A DNA stretch of 64,000 nucleotides, from NCBI RefSeq assembly GCF_002950945.1, contig NZ_CP012673.1, positions 14,189,501 to 14,253,500 of the forward strand, in the 5' to 3' direction. Origin of the DNA: Sorangium cellulosum. GTDB taxonomy: Bacteria > Myxococcota_A > Polyangia > Polyangiales > Polyangiaceae. Under the pieces are notes generated by a model, which was given only the letters and a program-made list of their open reading frames with translations, ran no database searches and was not told where the DNA came from. The translations under genes and the position numbers were made by a program. Below, one piece after another: positions 54,706-63,824 of this stretch (position 1 is the stretch's first letter; every line of letters starts with the position of its first letter).

Positions 54706-55389
54706 CAGGAGGACCCCGAGTGAGGTCTATCCCCGCGATGGGTCCCTAGCTCATCGCACGAGCGGCGGCTCCTGCCCATCCTCGCGATGCGCTTCACGCC
54801 GGCAGCTCGCCGGGCCGTGGCGTCGGGGCTGGAGATCGCGCCGCTGGGAGGCGCCCGGGAGGCCTTCCACGCCTCTCTCTCATCAAGCGCGGTGCCCAGA
54901 CGAGGATCATGCAAAGAGATGAGCAGACGGGAATGGCAGGAGATGCTCGAGCGAAGATGAGTGAATCCGCCAACATGCCAGAGACGCCTGGAATATAAAA
55001 TTCCGAGTTCTTCCGGGCTTTGTGGCGTACTGGCAGTATCTTGTCCGGGTCGCTGTATCAGGCACAGCCGCGCACCGCGATGAAAGCTCTCCAGGTGACT
55101 CCGGTCGCCTCTGGCACATTCCTTGGATGGTTTGCCGCCGATTCGAGGGCTCTCCCTGGAATATTGAAGGACGCGCCCTGCCGAGCTCGCTGACGCCTTG
55201 TCTCGCTGACGCCTTGTGGTGAACGCGCGCCGAACTCGTTTCAGTCCAGGATCACCCTCCAAATCGCCTGGATCTCGTGCCCAGAACCTCTCTGGGTTCA
55301 GGCGGCATGCGGCACGGTTTTTACTCGGAGAATTGGAGTGTTCGGCGCTGTTTGTCTCGCGGGCATGACCTCTGCAAAAGCCCGTCGTT
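54706..55389. other. Long intergenic region, lower GC
   Basis: 684 bp between divergent genes, visibly less GC-rich than its surroundings. No frame gives a convincing protein. Contents noted: inverted repeat GGAAT/ATTCC at 54994-55008; an exact 16-bp tandem repeat at 55186-55217; a 6-bp stem CCCAGA/TCTGGG at 55280-55296 without a T-run. It may hold control sites for the DUF1552 operon or the remains of an inactivated gene. Confidence 0.5.
55186..55217. repeat. Exact 16-bp tandem duplication
   Basis: CTCGCTGACGCCTTGT occurs twice in a row (55186-55201 and 55202-55217). Confidence 0.85.
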
Positions 55390-56685
55390 ATGAATCGCAT
55401 ATCCAGACGTCGCTTCGTCGCCGGCCTGGGCGCCGGTCTTCTCGCCGCTCCGTTCCTTGGGAAGATCAACCACCTTCGCGCCGACGGTGGGACTGCCCGA
55501 AATCTGGTTATATTCTTCTCTCCCAACGGAACTCACCATCATCTCTGGCGTCCGCAGGGCACGGGATCCAGCTTCTCTTTCCCTGCGGGCTCGATCCTCG
55601 AGCCGCTCGCGGCGCACAAATCCGATCTCATCGTTTGTGACGGCATCGACTTCAAGGGGGTCGACAACCACGAGCCCGGCATGATCAACATGCTCACGGG
55701 CGGCGGCACCGCGGGCAGCGCGAGCCGCGGCCAGAGCCTCGACTGGTACGTCGCCCAGGAGCTCGGCGGCCGGCCGGTCAACCTCGGTATCTACACGAGC
55801 CCGTGGGGGACGGGCGCGCAGACCCGCATGTCGTACAGCGCGGCGGGACAGTTCGCGCCCGTCATCGACGAGCCACGGACCGCCTACAACCAGATCTTCG
55901 ACGGCTTCACGGGCAACGGTGATCCGACCGGGACGGGATCCGAGGAGGTCGATCCGAAGAAGAAGCGCCGGCAGAGCATCCTGCGCGTCACGAACGGCGA
56001 GATGGAGGCGCTGCGCGCCGGCGTACCCGCGCGGGAGCAGGCGAAGCTCGATGCCCACATCGACGGCCTCGAGCAGATCGCGCCCGGCGCCAGCGCGGGC
56101 GCGGGCCCCGTCGCCGCGAGCTGCAGCACGGCGCCCGCGCCGCCGCCCTCGTTCAACCCGACCGACGAGGACGCCGTGCCGGACATCGCCCTTGCGCAGA
56201 TGGACCTCGTCGCCGCGGCGCTCGCGTGCGGTCGGACCCGGGTCGCGACGGTCCAGTTCTCTCACACGGTCTCGCCGCTGCACCTGCGCTGGCTCGGCCT
56301 GGCCGGCTCGGACCACCACTCGCTCTCCCACGCGAGCTCGGGCGAGGACGTCGACAAGTTCCGCATCGCGGAGCGGTGGTTCTCCGAGCAGTTCGCCTAC
56401 CTCCTCAGGAAGCTGAAGTCGACCGCCGGCTCCGGCGGCGGCACCCTGCTCGACGAGACGCTGGTCGTGTGGGCCAAGGAGCTCGGCGACGCGCCGATGC
56501 ACCGGTGCGAGTCGGTCCCGTTCGTCCTCGCCGGCGGGGGAGCCTTCTCGCCCGGCCGTTACGTCGACTTCGGCGGCGCTCCCCACCAGAAGCTCCTGGT
56601 CTCGATCTGCCAGGCCATGGGCCTCACCAACAGCAGCTTCGGCGACGCCTCGAAGGGCACTGGCCCGCTGGATGGGCTCGCGTGA
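55390..56685 (+). CDS. DUF1552 protein, Tat-exported (module A)
   Basis: 431 residues. The twin-arginine signal is SRRRFVAGLGAG at the N-terminus. The mature protein matches DUF1552 (HXXSHH family), with FFSPNGTHHHLW near the start, DHHSLSHASSG as the His/Ser cluster, and the conserved ending PHQKLLVSICQAMG. The family is found beside DUF1592-type cytochromes in Planctomycetes and myxobacteria; its role is not established. It lies 59 bp before the cytochrome gene and is surely co-transcribed with it. No Shine-Dalgarno is obvious before the ATG. Confidence 0.9.
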   Translation: MNRISRRRFVAGLGAGLLAAPFLGKINHLRADGGTARNLVIFFSPNGTHHHLWRPQGTGSSFSFPAGSILEPLAAHKSDLIVCDGIDFKGVDNHEPGMINMLTGGGTAGSASRGQSLDWYVAQELGGRPVNLGIYTSPWGTGAQTRMSYSAAGQFAPVIDEPRTAYNQIFDGFTGNGDPTGTGSEEVDPKKKRRQSILRVTNGEMEALRAGVPAREQAKLDAHIDGLEQIAPGASAGAGPVAASCSTAPAPPPSFNPTDEDAVPDIALAQMDLVAAALACGRTRVATVQFSHTVSPLHLRWLGLAGSDHHSLSHASSGEDVDKFRIAERWFSEQFAYLLRKLKSTAGSGGGTLLDETLVVWAKELGDAPMHRCESVPFVLAGGGAFSPGRYVDFGGAPHQKLLVSICQAMGLTNSSFGDASKGTGPLDGLA

Positions 56686-56744
56686 TGCGCGGTCACCCGC
56701 ATGTCCGTCCACCGACAGCACTTGGGATTACGAGGAACAAGCTT

Positions 56745-59222
56745 ATGAACACAACCGCGACGGGACCCCTCGACAAGGCGGGTGCGTCTGTCTCCCGGCC
56801 TCTGCCGGCGAGCGACGCCCCGCGGCGCACGCTGACGCGGCGCCTGAGCCACGCGCTCGTGCTCTCGTGCGTCGCGCTGGGCACCGCGGGCGCCGGCTGC
56901 AACGGCCTCTTCGGAGGGGGCGACGACGACCTCGAGAACGGCGGAAACAACTCGGGCTCCCTCGACTCGGGATGTACCGACAACGTCGAGTTCTTCAAGG
57001 CGAACCTCTGGGACCCGATCATGTCCTCGAAGTGCACCGTCTGCCACACCGAGGAAGGGCTCGCGAAGGGGACCCGCATGGTGTTCGACACCTCGGGGAC
57101 CGACGAGGCGCTGCAGGCGAATTTCGAGGCCGTGCGCAGCATGGCCGCGCTCCAGGTGAACGGCGAGTCGGCGCTCCTCCTGCGCCCCTCCGGCCGGCAC
57201 CCCGACGGCCACGCCGGCGGCGCGCTCATCCCGTTCCAGAGCGATGAGTACGTGGCGTTCGAGAAGTTCGTGAGCCGGGTCAACCTGGGCGTGGGGTGCG
57301 AGGAGCAGCCGACCGCCTGCGAGCCCGACATGGTGTCCGGGCGGCGCGTCCTGCGCCGGATGGCGCGCGTCGAGTTCGACAGGACCGTGGCCGACCTCCT
57401 CGGCGTCGACACGACGGGTTACATCCTCCCGACGGACGCGAACGTCGAGGGCTTCGACAACAACGCCGACGCGCTCCTCTACGCCGGGACCGACGTCCAG
57501 CTCATGCGGGACGCCGCCGAGGACATCGCCGCCAGGGTGATCGAGGCGCCGGGATCGCTCGTCCCCTGCGAGATCGCGACCGGAGACGACACGTGCGCGA
57601 CCGAGTTCTTCGAGCGCTTCGGGCGCCGCGCCTTCCGCAGGCCGCTCACCGGAGAGGACCGCGCGCGGTACATGGAGCTCTACCGCAGCGTGAAGGCCGA
57701 CGAGGGCTTCGCGGGGGGCGTCCAGGCGATGATCGCCGCCGCGCTCCAGTCTCCCTACTTCCTCTATCGCCCGGAGCTCGGCGCCGTCGCGGCGGACGGC
57801 ACATACCAGCTCCTGCCGCACGAGATCGCGTCCCAGCTCTCCTACATGATCTGGAGCTCGATGCCGGACGACGAGCTGCTCAGCAAGGCGGAGTCGGGTG
57901 AGCTCGCGACGCCGGCGGTCATCTCGGCCGAGGTCGACAGGATGATGCAGGACCCGCGGGCCGAGGCCGGCGTCCTCAGGTTCTTCAGGACCTGGCTGCA
58001 GCTGAACGGCAAGCCGTCGAAGGACATGGCCGCGTACCCGGAGTACACGGAGGATGTCCGGCAGGCGATCGAGAAGGAGACGGCGGCCTTCGTGCGCCAC
58101 CTCATCCGGGAGGGCTCGGGCTCGCTGAGCGAGATGTACACCGCGAACTACTCCTATGTGAACCCGGAGCTCGCGTCGTTCTATGGACTCCAGTCGCCTG
58201 GCGGGGCCGCGGACGAGGACGGCATGACGCGGGTCGACCTCACCGGATCGAACCGCATGGGCATCCTCACGCTCGGCAGCGTCCTCAGCACCCACGCGCA
58301 CGCCGGCGAGTCGTCGCCCGTGCACCGCGGCAAGTTCGTGCGCGAGCAGCTCCTCTGCCAGCCGCTGCCGCCGCCGCCCGCGGGCCTCGACGTCAAGCCG
58401 CCCCAGCCCGATCCCACGAAGTCGACGCGCGAGCGGTTCTTCGAGCACTCCAACAACGAGGCGTGCGGCAGCTGCCACTCGCTCATCGACGGGATCGGCT
58501 TCGGCTTCGAGCACTTCGACGGCGTCGGCCGCTACCGCGACACCGACGACGGGCACCCCGTCGACGCGAGCGGCAACATCGTGGGGGCGGAGGGCACGAG
58601 CGGCACGTTCGACGGCACCGGGGAGCTCGCCCAGAAGCTCGCAGAGAGCCCCGACGCGCAGGCGTGCTTCACCCTCCAGTGGCTCCGCTTCGGCTTCGGC
58701 GCCATGGACCAGGCCGACCTCTCCTGCATGGCGGAGCAGATCACCGGGAAGCTCGGGCCCGAGGACCTCACCGTCGCGGGCGTCATCAAGGCGATCGCGC
58801 AGTCGCCGCGGTTCACGAAGCGCCTCGCCGAGGCGGCGACGGGGGCGGACCCCACGCCGGATCCCGGCGGCGAGCCGGATCCCGGCGGCGAGCCGGATCC
58901 CGGCGGCGAGCCGGATCCCGGCGGCAATACGGGGCCGTCGGGCACCGACAACGACCCGCCGCCCACGAACGGGGACTTCGATGTCGAGGAGAAGGTGGAC
59001 TCGGTGTGGGACGGCGGCGGCTGCGAGTCGGTCGTGGTCACCAACCTGGGCGACGCCAAGGCGGCCTGGGAGGTCACCCTCCAGGTCGACGGCACGCTCA
59101 ACGACGTGTGGAACGCGGCGGCCGAGTCGGGCAACGCGGGCGTGAAGTTCTCCGGCGTGAGCTACAACGCGGAGATCGAGCCGGGCGCTTCCGCGCGCTT
59201 CGGCTTCTGCTGGCGAGATTGA
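56745..59222 (+). CDS. DUF1592-type c-type cytochrome with C-terminal CBM2-like domain (module A)
   Basis: 825 residues. The N-terminus is an export/lipoprotein-like signal (LVLSCVALGTAGAGC). Domains in order: an N-terminal haem site CTVCH (Cys97); DUF1587 (RMARVEFDRTVADLLGV); DUF1595 (FFERFGRRAFRRPLT); DUF1592 (LLPHEIASQLSYMIWSSMP); DUF1588 with haem site CGSCH (Cys574) in EACGSCHSLIDGIGFGFEHF; DUF1585 (ACFTLQWLRFGFGAMD). A DPGGEP repeat linker (705-727) leads to a C-terminal ~80-residue module with a Cys pair (GGGCESVV ... FGFCW) and FSGVSYNAEIEPGA, the pattern of family 2 carbohydrate-binding modules. ATG 56745 is chosen for the GAGGA ribosome-binding site and the signal peptide. Confidence 0.88.
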   Translation: MNTTATGPLDKAGASVSRPLPASDAPRRTLTRRLSHALVLSCVALGTAGAGCNGLFGGGDDDLENGGNNSGSLDSGCTDNVEFFKANLWDPIMSSKCTVCHTEEGLAKGTRMVFDTSGTDEALQANFEAVRSMAALQVNGESALLLRPSGRHPDGHAGGALIPFQSDEYVAFEKFVSRVNLGVGCEEQPTACEPDMVSGRRVLRRMARVEFDRTVADLLGVDTTGYILPTDANVEGFDNNADALLYAGTDVQLMRDAAEDIAARVIEAPGSLVPCEIATGDDTCATEFFERFGRRAFRRPLTGEDRARYMELYRSVKADEGFAGGVQAMIAAALQSPYFLYRPELGAVAADGTYQLLPHEIASQLSYMIWSSMPDDELLSKAESGELATPAVISAEVDRMMQDPRAEAGVLRFFRTWLQLNGKPSKDMAAYPEYTEDVRQAIEKETAAFVRHLIREGSGSLSEMYTANYSYVNPELASFYGLQSPGGAADEDGMTRVDLTGSNRMGILTLGSVLSTHAHAGESSPVHRGKFVREQLLCQPLPPPPAGLDVKPPQPDPTKSTRERFFEHSNNEACGSCHSLIDGIGFGFEHFDGVGRYRDTDDGHPVDASGNIVGAEGTSGTFDGTGELAQKLAESPDAQACFTLQWLRFGFGAMDQADLSCMAEQITGKLGPEDLTVAGVIKAIAQSPRFTKRLAEAATGADPTPDPGGEPDPGGEPDPGGEPDPGGNTGPSGTDNDPPPTNGDFDVEEKVDSVWDGGGCESVVVTNLGDAKAAWEVTLQVDGTLNDVWNAAAESGNAGVKFSGVSYNAEIEPGASARFGFCWRD
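58857..58925. repeat. 18-bp coding tandem repeat in the cytochrome linker
   Basis: CCGGATCCCGGCGGCGAG three times plus a partial copy. It encodes a Pro-Asp-Pro-Gly-Gly-Glu spacer between cytochrome and CBM2-like domain. Such repeats can change in copy number. Confidence 0.9.
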
Positions 59223-59325
59223 GCCGCGGCGGCGTATCGCCCGCCCGCGGCGGCGCCGGCGCGGCCGCGCCAGACCGGCCGCGCCGGGGCGGGCGGTACG
59301 CCGCGCGCCAATTCCCCTTGAATTC

Positions 59326-59334
59326 TGGTATCCT
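59326..59334 (+). promoter_or_regulatory. Possible extended -10 promoter for ppa
   Basis: TGGTATCCT fits the extended -10 form (TGnTATnnT). No good -35 is present, as is usual for this class. The leader to ATG 59385 would be about 45 nt. Confidence 0.4.
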
Positions 59335-59384
59335 GCGCGCCCCCTCGCCCGGTCCCGGGCGCGGCGAAAGCTCAGGACGCCTCA

Positions 59385-59927
59385 ATGACCCATCCGCTTC
59401 ACGACATCCTGCTCCCCGACAGCCGACACGACTTCTTTCCCGTCGTCATCGAGATCCCGAAGGGATCGAAGTGCAAGTACGAGCTCGACAAGAAGACCGG
59501 GCTCTTGATGCTCGACCGGGTGCTCTACTCGTCCGTGCACTACCCGGCCAACTACGGCTTCATCCCCCAGACGCACGCGGGCGACGGCGACCCGCTCGAC
59601 GTCCTCGTCCTCATGCAGGAGCCCGTCGTGCCGCTCACCATCGTGAGGGCGCGCGCGATCGGCGGCTTCTTCATGCGCGACGACAAGGGCGTCGACGACA
59701 AGATCATCGCGGTCGCCGTCGATGACCCCTCCGTGGCCCACTACTCGAACCACGAGCAGCTGCCCCCGCACGTGACCCTGGAGCTGATGCGGTTCTTCCT
59801 CGACTACAAGACGCTCGAGAACAAGCTCGCCGAGGTGGATACCATGTACGACCGCAAGCGCGCCCTGGAGGTCATCGAGGAGTCTGTCGCCAGCTACCGG
59901 TCGATCTCCGCCTGGTCCAAGGGCTGA
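59385..59927 (+). CDS. ppa: Inorganic pyrophosphatase
   Basis: 180 residues, the size of family I soluble PPases. It hydrolyses pyrophosphate from biosynthesis. Visible are the signature DGDPLDVLV with its metal-binding aspartates, the active-site YELDKKTGLL, and DDPSVAHYSNH. It is a housekeeping gene sitting between the two DUF1552/cytochrome modules, on the same strand, with its own likely promoter. Confidence 0.97.
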   Translation: MTHPLHDILLPDSRHDFFPVVIEIPKGSKCKYELDKKTGLLMLDRVLYSSVHYPANYGFIPQTHAGDGDPLDVLVLMQEPVVPLTIVRARAIGGFFMRDDKGVDDKIIAVAVDDPSVAHYSNHEQLPPHVTLELMRFFLDYKTLENKLAEVDTMYDRKRALEVIEESVASYRSISAWSKG

Positions 59928-60455
59928 GGCGAGGCCGGAGCCGAGCCCGGGTACGGCCGAGCCCATCCGGAAGAGTCCGCATGGATCGCAGGAGGGGTGG
60001 ATCGCGATTCCTGGACTCCCCCGTGTCCACCCGGGTGTAGCCCCGAAAAAATCCAGAAACTGCGCTTCAGACCGCCGAGAAACCAAGAAGATCCCCCGGC
60101 ATGCGGGTTGCTTATAGAGCCCGCATGGACCGCACGACGACGCTCATGGGGACCGAGGAGCTCGCTGCGAGCTTCGCGGCCGAAGGCGCGCTGCGATCCG
60201 GTGGCTCCCGCTCGGTGACCGCATCGGGTGCAGGCGAGCTCGCTTGCGTGTCGGATAACTTTCGCGAGTCGGCTCGACGCGTAGCGTCGTAGTCCGACGC
60301 CCAGCTTGAGGAGGAGGGCGCCGCAGGGCGCCGGTGGTTCGAGGGGTGGGCGGCGGACGGCAGACGCCGGAAAACGTCGGGTGATAGGCGATCAACTAGG
60401 TGGGCTGGAGCCCTCAAGATATCAAAGCGATATCGCATGATCGGGGCGTGATAAC
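59928..60455. other. Intergenic region before module B
   Basis: 528 bp with no long credible gene. It contains a possible small ORF (60125-60292), listed separately, and three GATATC sites near the module B start. The strand opposite shows only random open frames. Confidence 0.5.
60125..60292 (+). CDS. Possible small protein, 55 residues
   Basis: The ORF starts ATG 60125 with TATAGA (60113-60118) six bases before it, the same start pattern seen at many genes in this window. The first half has coding-like GC-rich third positions, the second half less so. No homology is known to me. It could be a genuine small protein, the remains of a larger gene, or chance. Confidence 0.3.
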   Translation: MDRTTTLMGTEELAASFAAEGALRSGGSRSVTASGAGELACVSDNFRESARRVAS

Positions 60456-60467
60456 ATGAGAGATATC
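60418..60467 (+). promoter_or_regulatory. Cluster of three GATATC sites upstream of module B
   Basis: GATATC occurs at 60418-60423, 60429-60434 and 60462-60467 around the module B start. The first two are 11 bp apart, one helical turn. This could be an operator; it is not a known site. Confidence 0.25.
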
Positions 60468-62225
60468 AGCTTTCCTCGGGTAGTGATGAGCACGCTTAGT
60501 GGCTTGGTTTCGGCGAGGGCGTGCCGCCGTTACTCCACGGCGGCGCTCCTTCTGGCTGGCCCGTTCGGTTGCCTCGGCAACCTGGGCGATCTGGACGGCA
60601 GCACCCCCGACGACCCCGGCGGCGGCGGCGACAGCCCGCCGGTGATCGGCGAGCCGCCCGAGGTGCCGCAAGAGATCCCCGAGGTGTCGGCCTGTGCCGC
60701 GCCGGACAAGGGCACCCCCGGCCCGCGCACGGTGCGGCGCCTGACGGTGGAGCAGTTCGAGGCCACCGTCCGCGACCTGTTCAACGATGACACCGTCACC
60801 TTTACGAGCATCTTCAACGATCAGGCGGTGCTCGGCTTCACGGCCGACGCGAACGGGCTCGTGATCCGCGACTCGACCGCCGGGAAGATCCGGGACTGGG
60901 CCGAGGCGACCGCGGCGTGGGCGATCCCGAGCAAGCTGAGCACCATGACCTCCGTGACCTGCCGGACGCTGGATGAGAGCTGCCGGCAGGAGTTCATCCG
61001 CGACTTCGGCCGCCGCGCGTTCCGCGCCCCGCTCGACGACGAGCGCGTGAAGGCCTACGACGTCCTCTTCGCGGACGAGGAGTCGTTCGACGAAGGCGCC
61101 AAGGTGGTCGTGTCGGCCATGCTCCAGTCGCCGAACTTCCTTTACCGCCGCGAGATCGGCACCCCGGATCCGAGCAATAGCGGCATCTACAACCTCAATC
61201 AGCACGAGGTCGCGAGCAACCTCTCGTACATGCTGACCGGGACCATGCCGGACGCGGCGCTGATGTCGGCCGCGGACGCGGGCGCCCTCGCGACGCCCGA
61301 GCAGATCAGCCTCCAGGCCGAGCGCATCATGACGGAGAGGCGCCCCGAGGTGGAGGCCGAGATGATGCGGTTCATGCGCGGCTGGCTCCAGCTGAACCGC
61401 CTGGTCACCACCGTGAAGGACGCGGCGGTCTTCGATCTCACGACCGAGCTGCGCCAGGACATGATGGCGGAGACGACGAAGCTCGTCGTCGACGTCGCGC
61501 TCGACAAGGGCGGCACGTTCGCGGACCTGCTGAAGGCGAACTACACGTACCTCAACAACAACCTGGCCACGCACTACGGGCTGGGCGGCGCCGGGGGCAC
61601 CGAGCTGACCATGACGATGCTGAACCCGGGGCAGCGCGACACGGGCATCCTGGCCCACGGCAGCTTCCTGGCGGGCCATGGCGGCTCGAGGATCTCCTCG
61701 CCGACCCAGCGCGGCAAGATGGTCCGCACCCGCCTGCTCTGCCACCCGCTGCCGCCCCCGCCGCCCGGCGTGGATCCGAACATCAAGATCACCGAAGAGA
61801 AGATGACCACGCGGCAGAGGCTCGAGGGGCAGCACACGCAGACGGGCTGCAAGGGCTGCCACGGGAAGATGGATCCGATCGGCTTCGGCTTCGAGCACTA
61901 CGACGCGTTCGGCCGCTGGCGGAACGACGAGGAGGGTCTCCCCATCGACTCGAGCGGCCTGATCATCGAGGTCCCGGAGGGGGAGTTCGCCTTCGACGGC
62001 GTGACGCAGCTGTCCGATTACCTCGCCCAGAGCGAGGAGGTCAAGGAGTGCATGGTCCGTTACTGGTCGTACTACGCGTTCGGCGACACCTGGGAGCAGG
62101 ACGGCTGCACGTACGACGTGGTCAAGCAGGAGGCGGCTGCGAACAACTACGCCATCAAGAGCGTCTGGCTCGGGCTGGCGAAGACGCCGCACTTCACCCG
62201 CCGAGTTCAGGTGGAAGACGAATGA
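60456..62225 (+). CDS. DUF1592-type c-type cytochrome lipoprotein (module B)
   Basis: 589 residues. The N-terminus has a signal with a lipobox-like end (LLLAGPFGC). The order is DUF1587 (RRLTVEQFEATVRDLF), DUF1595 (FIRDFGRRAFRAPLD), DUF1592 (LNQHEVASNLSYMLTGTMP), DUF1588 (THSQ-type region ending in the haem site CKGCH, Cys465, in CKGCHGKMDPIGFGFEHYD) and DUF1585 (ECMVRYWSYYAFGDT). Unlike the module A protein it has no N-terminal haem site and no CBM2-like tail. ATG 60456 may be preceded by ATG 60486 (MSTLSGL) as the true start. It is followed 53 bp later by the DUF1552 gene. Confidence 0.88.
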   Translation: MRDISFPRVVMSTLSGLVSARACRRYSTAALLLAGPFGCLGNLGDLDGSTPDDPGGGGDSPPVIGEPPEVPQEIPEVSACAAPDKGTPGPRTVRRLTVEQFEATVRDLFNDDTVTFTSIFNDQAVLGFTADANGLVIRDSTAGKIRDWAEATAAWAIPSKLSTMTSVTCRTLDESCRQEFIRDFGRRAFRAPLDDERVKAYDVLFADEESFDEGAKVVVSAMLQSPNFLYRREIGTPDPSNSGIYNLNQHEVASNLSYMLTGTMPDAALMSAADAGALATPEQISLQAERIMTERRPEVEAEMMRFMRGWLQLNRLVTTVKDAAVFDLTTELRQDMMAETTKLVVDVALDKGGTFADLLKANYTYLNNNLATHYGLGGAGGTELTMTMLNPGQRDTGILAHGSFLAGHGGSRISSPTQRGKMVRTRLLCHPLPPPPPGVDPNIKITEEKMTTRQRLEGQHTQTGCKGCHGKMDPIGFGFEHYDAFGRWRNDEEGLPIDSSGLIIEVPEGEFAFDGVTQLSDYLAQSEEVKECMVRYWSYYAFGDTWEQDGCTYDVVKQEAAANNYAIKSVWLGLAKTPHFTRRVQVEDE

Positions 62226-62278
62226 GCCTCACGGCTGCAAATCGCGAGAGACAGTAGCTAGGAGTGAAAGGATCGGTC

Positions 62279-63616
62279 ATGCGCAGCCACAGCCGTAGGA
62301 ATTTCATCAAGGGTGTCGGTGCCAGCCTGGGTGCCAGCCTGCTGTTCTCGTCCTTCTACGACTCCGTCGCCGACGCGGCGCCCGGGCGGAAGGCGAAGCG
62401 CATCCTCGTGTTCTTCACGATGGGCACGGCGCCGGAGATCTGGAAGCCGACGAGCGTCTCCGGCGAGAGCCCGACGTACGCCGACGGCCACTGCATGAAG
62501 CCGCTCGACGAGGTCAAGCAGCACCTCGTCATCCTGGACGGCCTGCCGAGCGGGAGCCCCGCCAACAACCACGGCTCGGCCGACGGGATCACCGGGATGG
62601 GCTACTTCAGCCCCGGCGCGTACGGGCTCATCTCCGTCGACCAGTTCATCGTGAAGAAGCTGGAGGCGGCCGGCCAGACGTCGCCGGTCCCCTTCCTCCT
62701 GTTCGGCGCCAACGTCGCCGCCAGCGGCAAGACGGGGTTCTACAACGGGACCAACCTGGCGCCCACCGCCTCCCCGCTGTCGGCCTTCCGGGAAGCGTTC
62801 AGCGGCGTGGTGCCGACCACCACCCCCACCCCGGGCGGGAACCCCAACGCCGCCCTGGAGGACATGCTGCGCCGGCGCAAGAGCATCCTCGACAACCTGA
62901 AGAGCGAGCTCGCGACGATGAAGCGGGATCTGGGCAGGGAGCAGTACTACAAGCTGGATCTGCACCTCGAGTCGATCCGGCTGCTCGAGAGGGAGCTCGA
63001 GGGCTCGATGCAGCCCGGGGGCGGCGTGCCCACGGGCGGCGCCTGCGCCCCGGTGGAGCCGGCCATGGATCGGAGCAACCACGTCACGGGCAACTCGCTC
63101 CACCTGGACACCATCGTCGCCGCGTTCGCGTGCAACCGCACGCGCGTCGCCTCGGTCCAGTGGGGAACGGACCAGGAGATGCGGGTGGACATGCCGGAGA
63201 TCGGCGTGCCCGACGAGGAGCACAACGGCCTGATCCACGGCAACGACCCGGGGCACGCGCGGCTCATCAAGCTCGAGCGGTGGCTGGCGGAGCAGTTCGT
63301 CGGCGTGATCAAGAAGCTGAAGGCGACGCCGGAGCCCGACGGCACGGGGACGCTCTTCGACAACACGCTGGTCGCCTGGTGCCGCGACATGGGCGACGCG
63401 CCGAACCACAACCAGAACGAGATGAAGTTCGTCCTGGCAAGCGGCGACGGCGGTTACCTGAAGACCGCCCCCGGCGGCCGGTTCATCACGAGCAAGGAGC
63501 GGCACGAGCGCGTGCTCCTCAGCATGATCGACGCGATGGGGATCACGGACTTCTCCGGCTTCGGCGATCCGGCCCTGGGCTCCAAGTCGCCGCTCCCGGG
63601 CATCGCGGCCACCTGA
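62279..63616 (+). CDS. DUF1552 protein, Tat-exported (module B)
   Basis: 445 residues. The Tat signal is SRRNFIKGVGAS. It is the same family as the module A protein, with FFTMGTAPEIWKP near the start, HVTGNSLHLDTIVAAFACNRTRVASVQW and the ending LLSMIDAMGI. The HHSLSH cluster of module A is replaced here by EEHNGLIHGN, so the His/Ser motif is weaker. ATG 62279 is chosen over GTG 62264 because AAGGA (62268-62272) lies before it. It is the last gene of module B. Confidence 0.88.
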   Translation: MRSHSRRNFIKGVGASLGASLLFSSFYDSVADAAPGRKAKRILVFFTMGTAPEIWKPTSVSGESPTYADGHCMKPLDEVKQHLVILDGLPSGSPANNHGSADGITGMGYFSPGAYGLISVDQFIVKKLEAAGQTSPVPFLLFGANVAASGKTGFYNGTNLAPTASPLSAFREAFSGVVPTTTPTPGGNPNAALEDMLRRRKSILDNLKSELATMKRDLGREQYYKLDLHLESIRLLERELEGSMQPGGGVPTGGACAPVEPAMDRSNHVTGNSLHLDTIVAAFACNRTRVASVQWGTDQEMRVDMPEIGVPDEEHNGLIHGNDPGHARLIKLERWLAEQFVGVIKKLKATPEPDGTGTLFDNTLVAWCRDMGDAPNHNQNEMKFVLASGDGGYLKTAPGGRFITSKERHERVLLSMIDAMGITDFSGFGDPALGSKSPLPGIAAT

Positions 63617-63824
63617 GGCGGCCGGCGCGGCCGGCGCTCTCCCGCGCCTGTCGCGCCTCGCCCTGACGCCGCGCGCGTCGCAGGACCACGCGGCGTCCTC
63701 TCGAAACCCTCCACCCCCGGCCACCGGTCACGTCGACGGCGCTCGCGCCTCGTGGCGCAGCGGCGCGCCGTCCACGGTGAGACGACGGTCGTCCGCGCCT
63801 GGCGACCGGCGTACACTGATCCTC

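Noticed and set aside
54705..55526. 273-residue minus-strand frame in the intergenic region before module A
   Set aside because: It overlaps the start of the DUF1552 gene and has no recognisable domain or ribosome-binding site.
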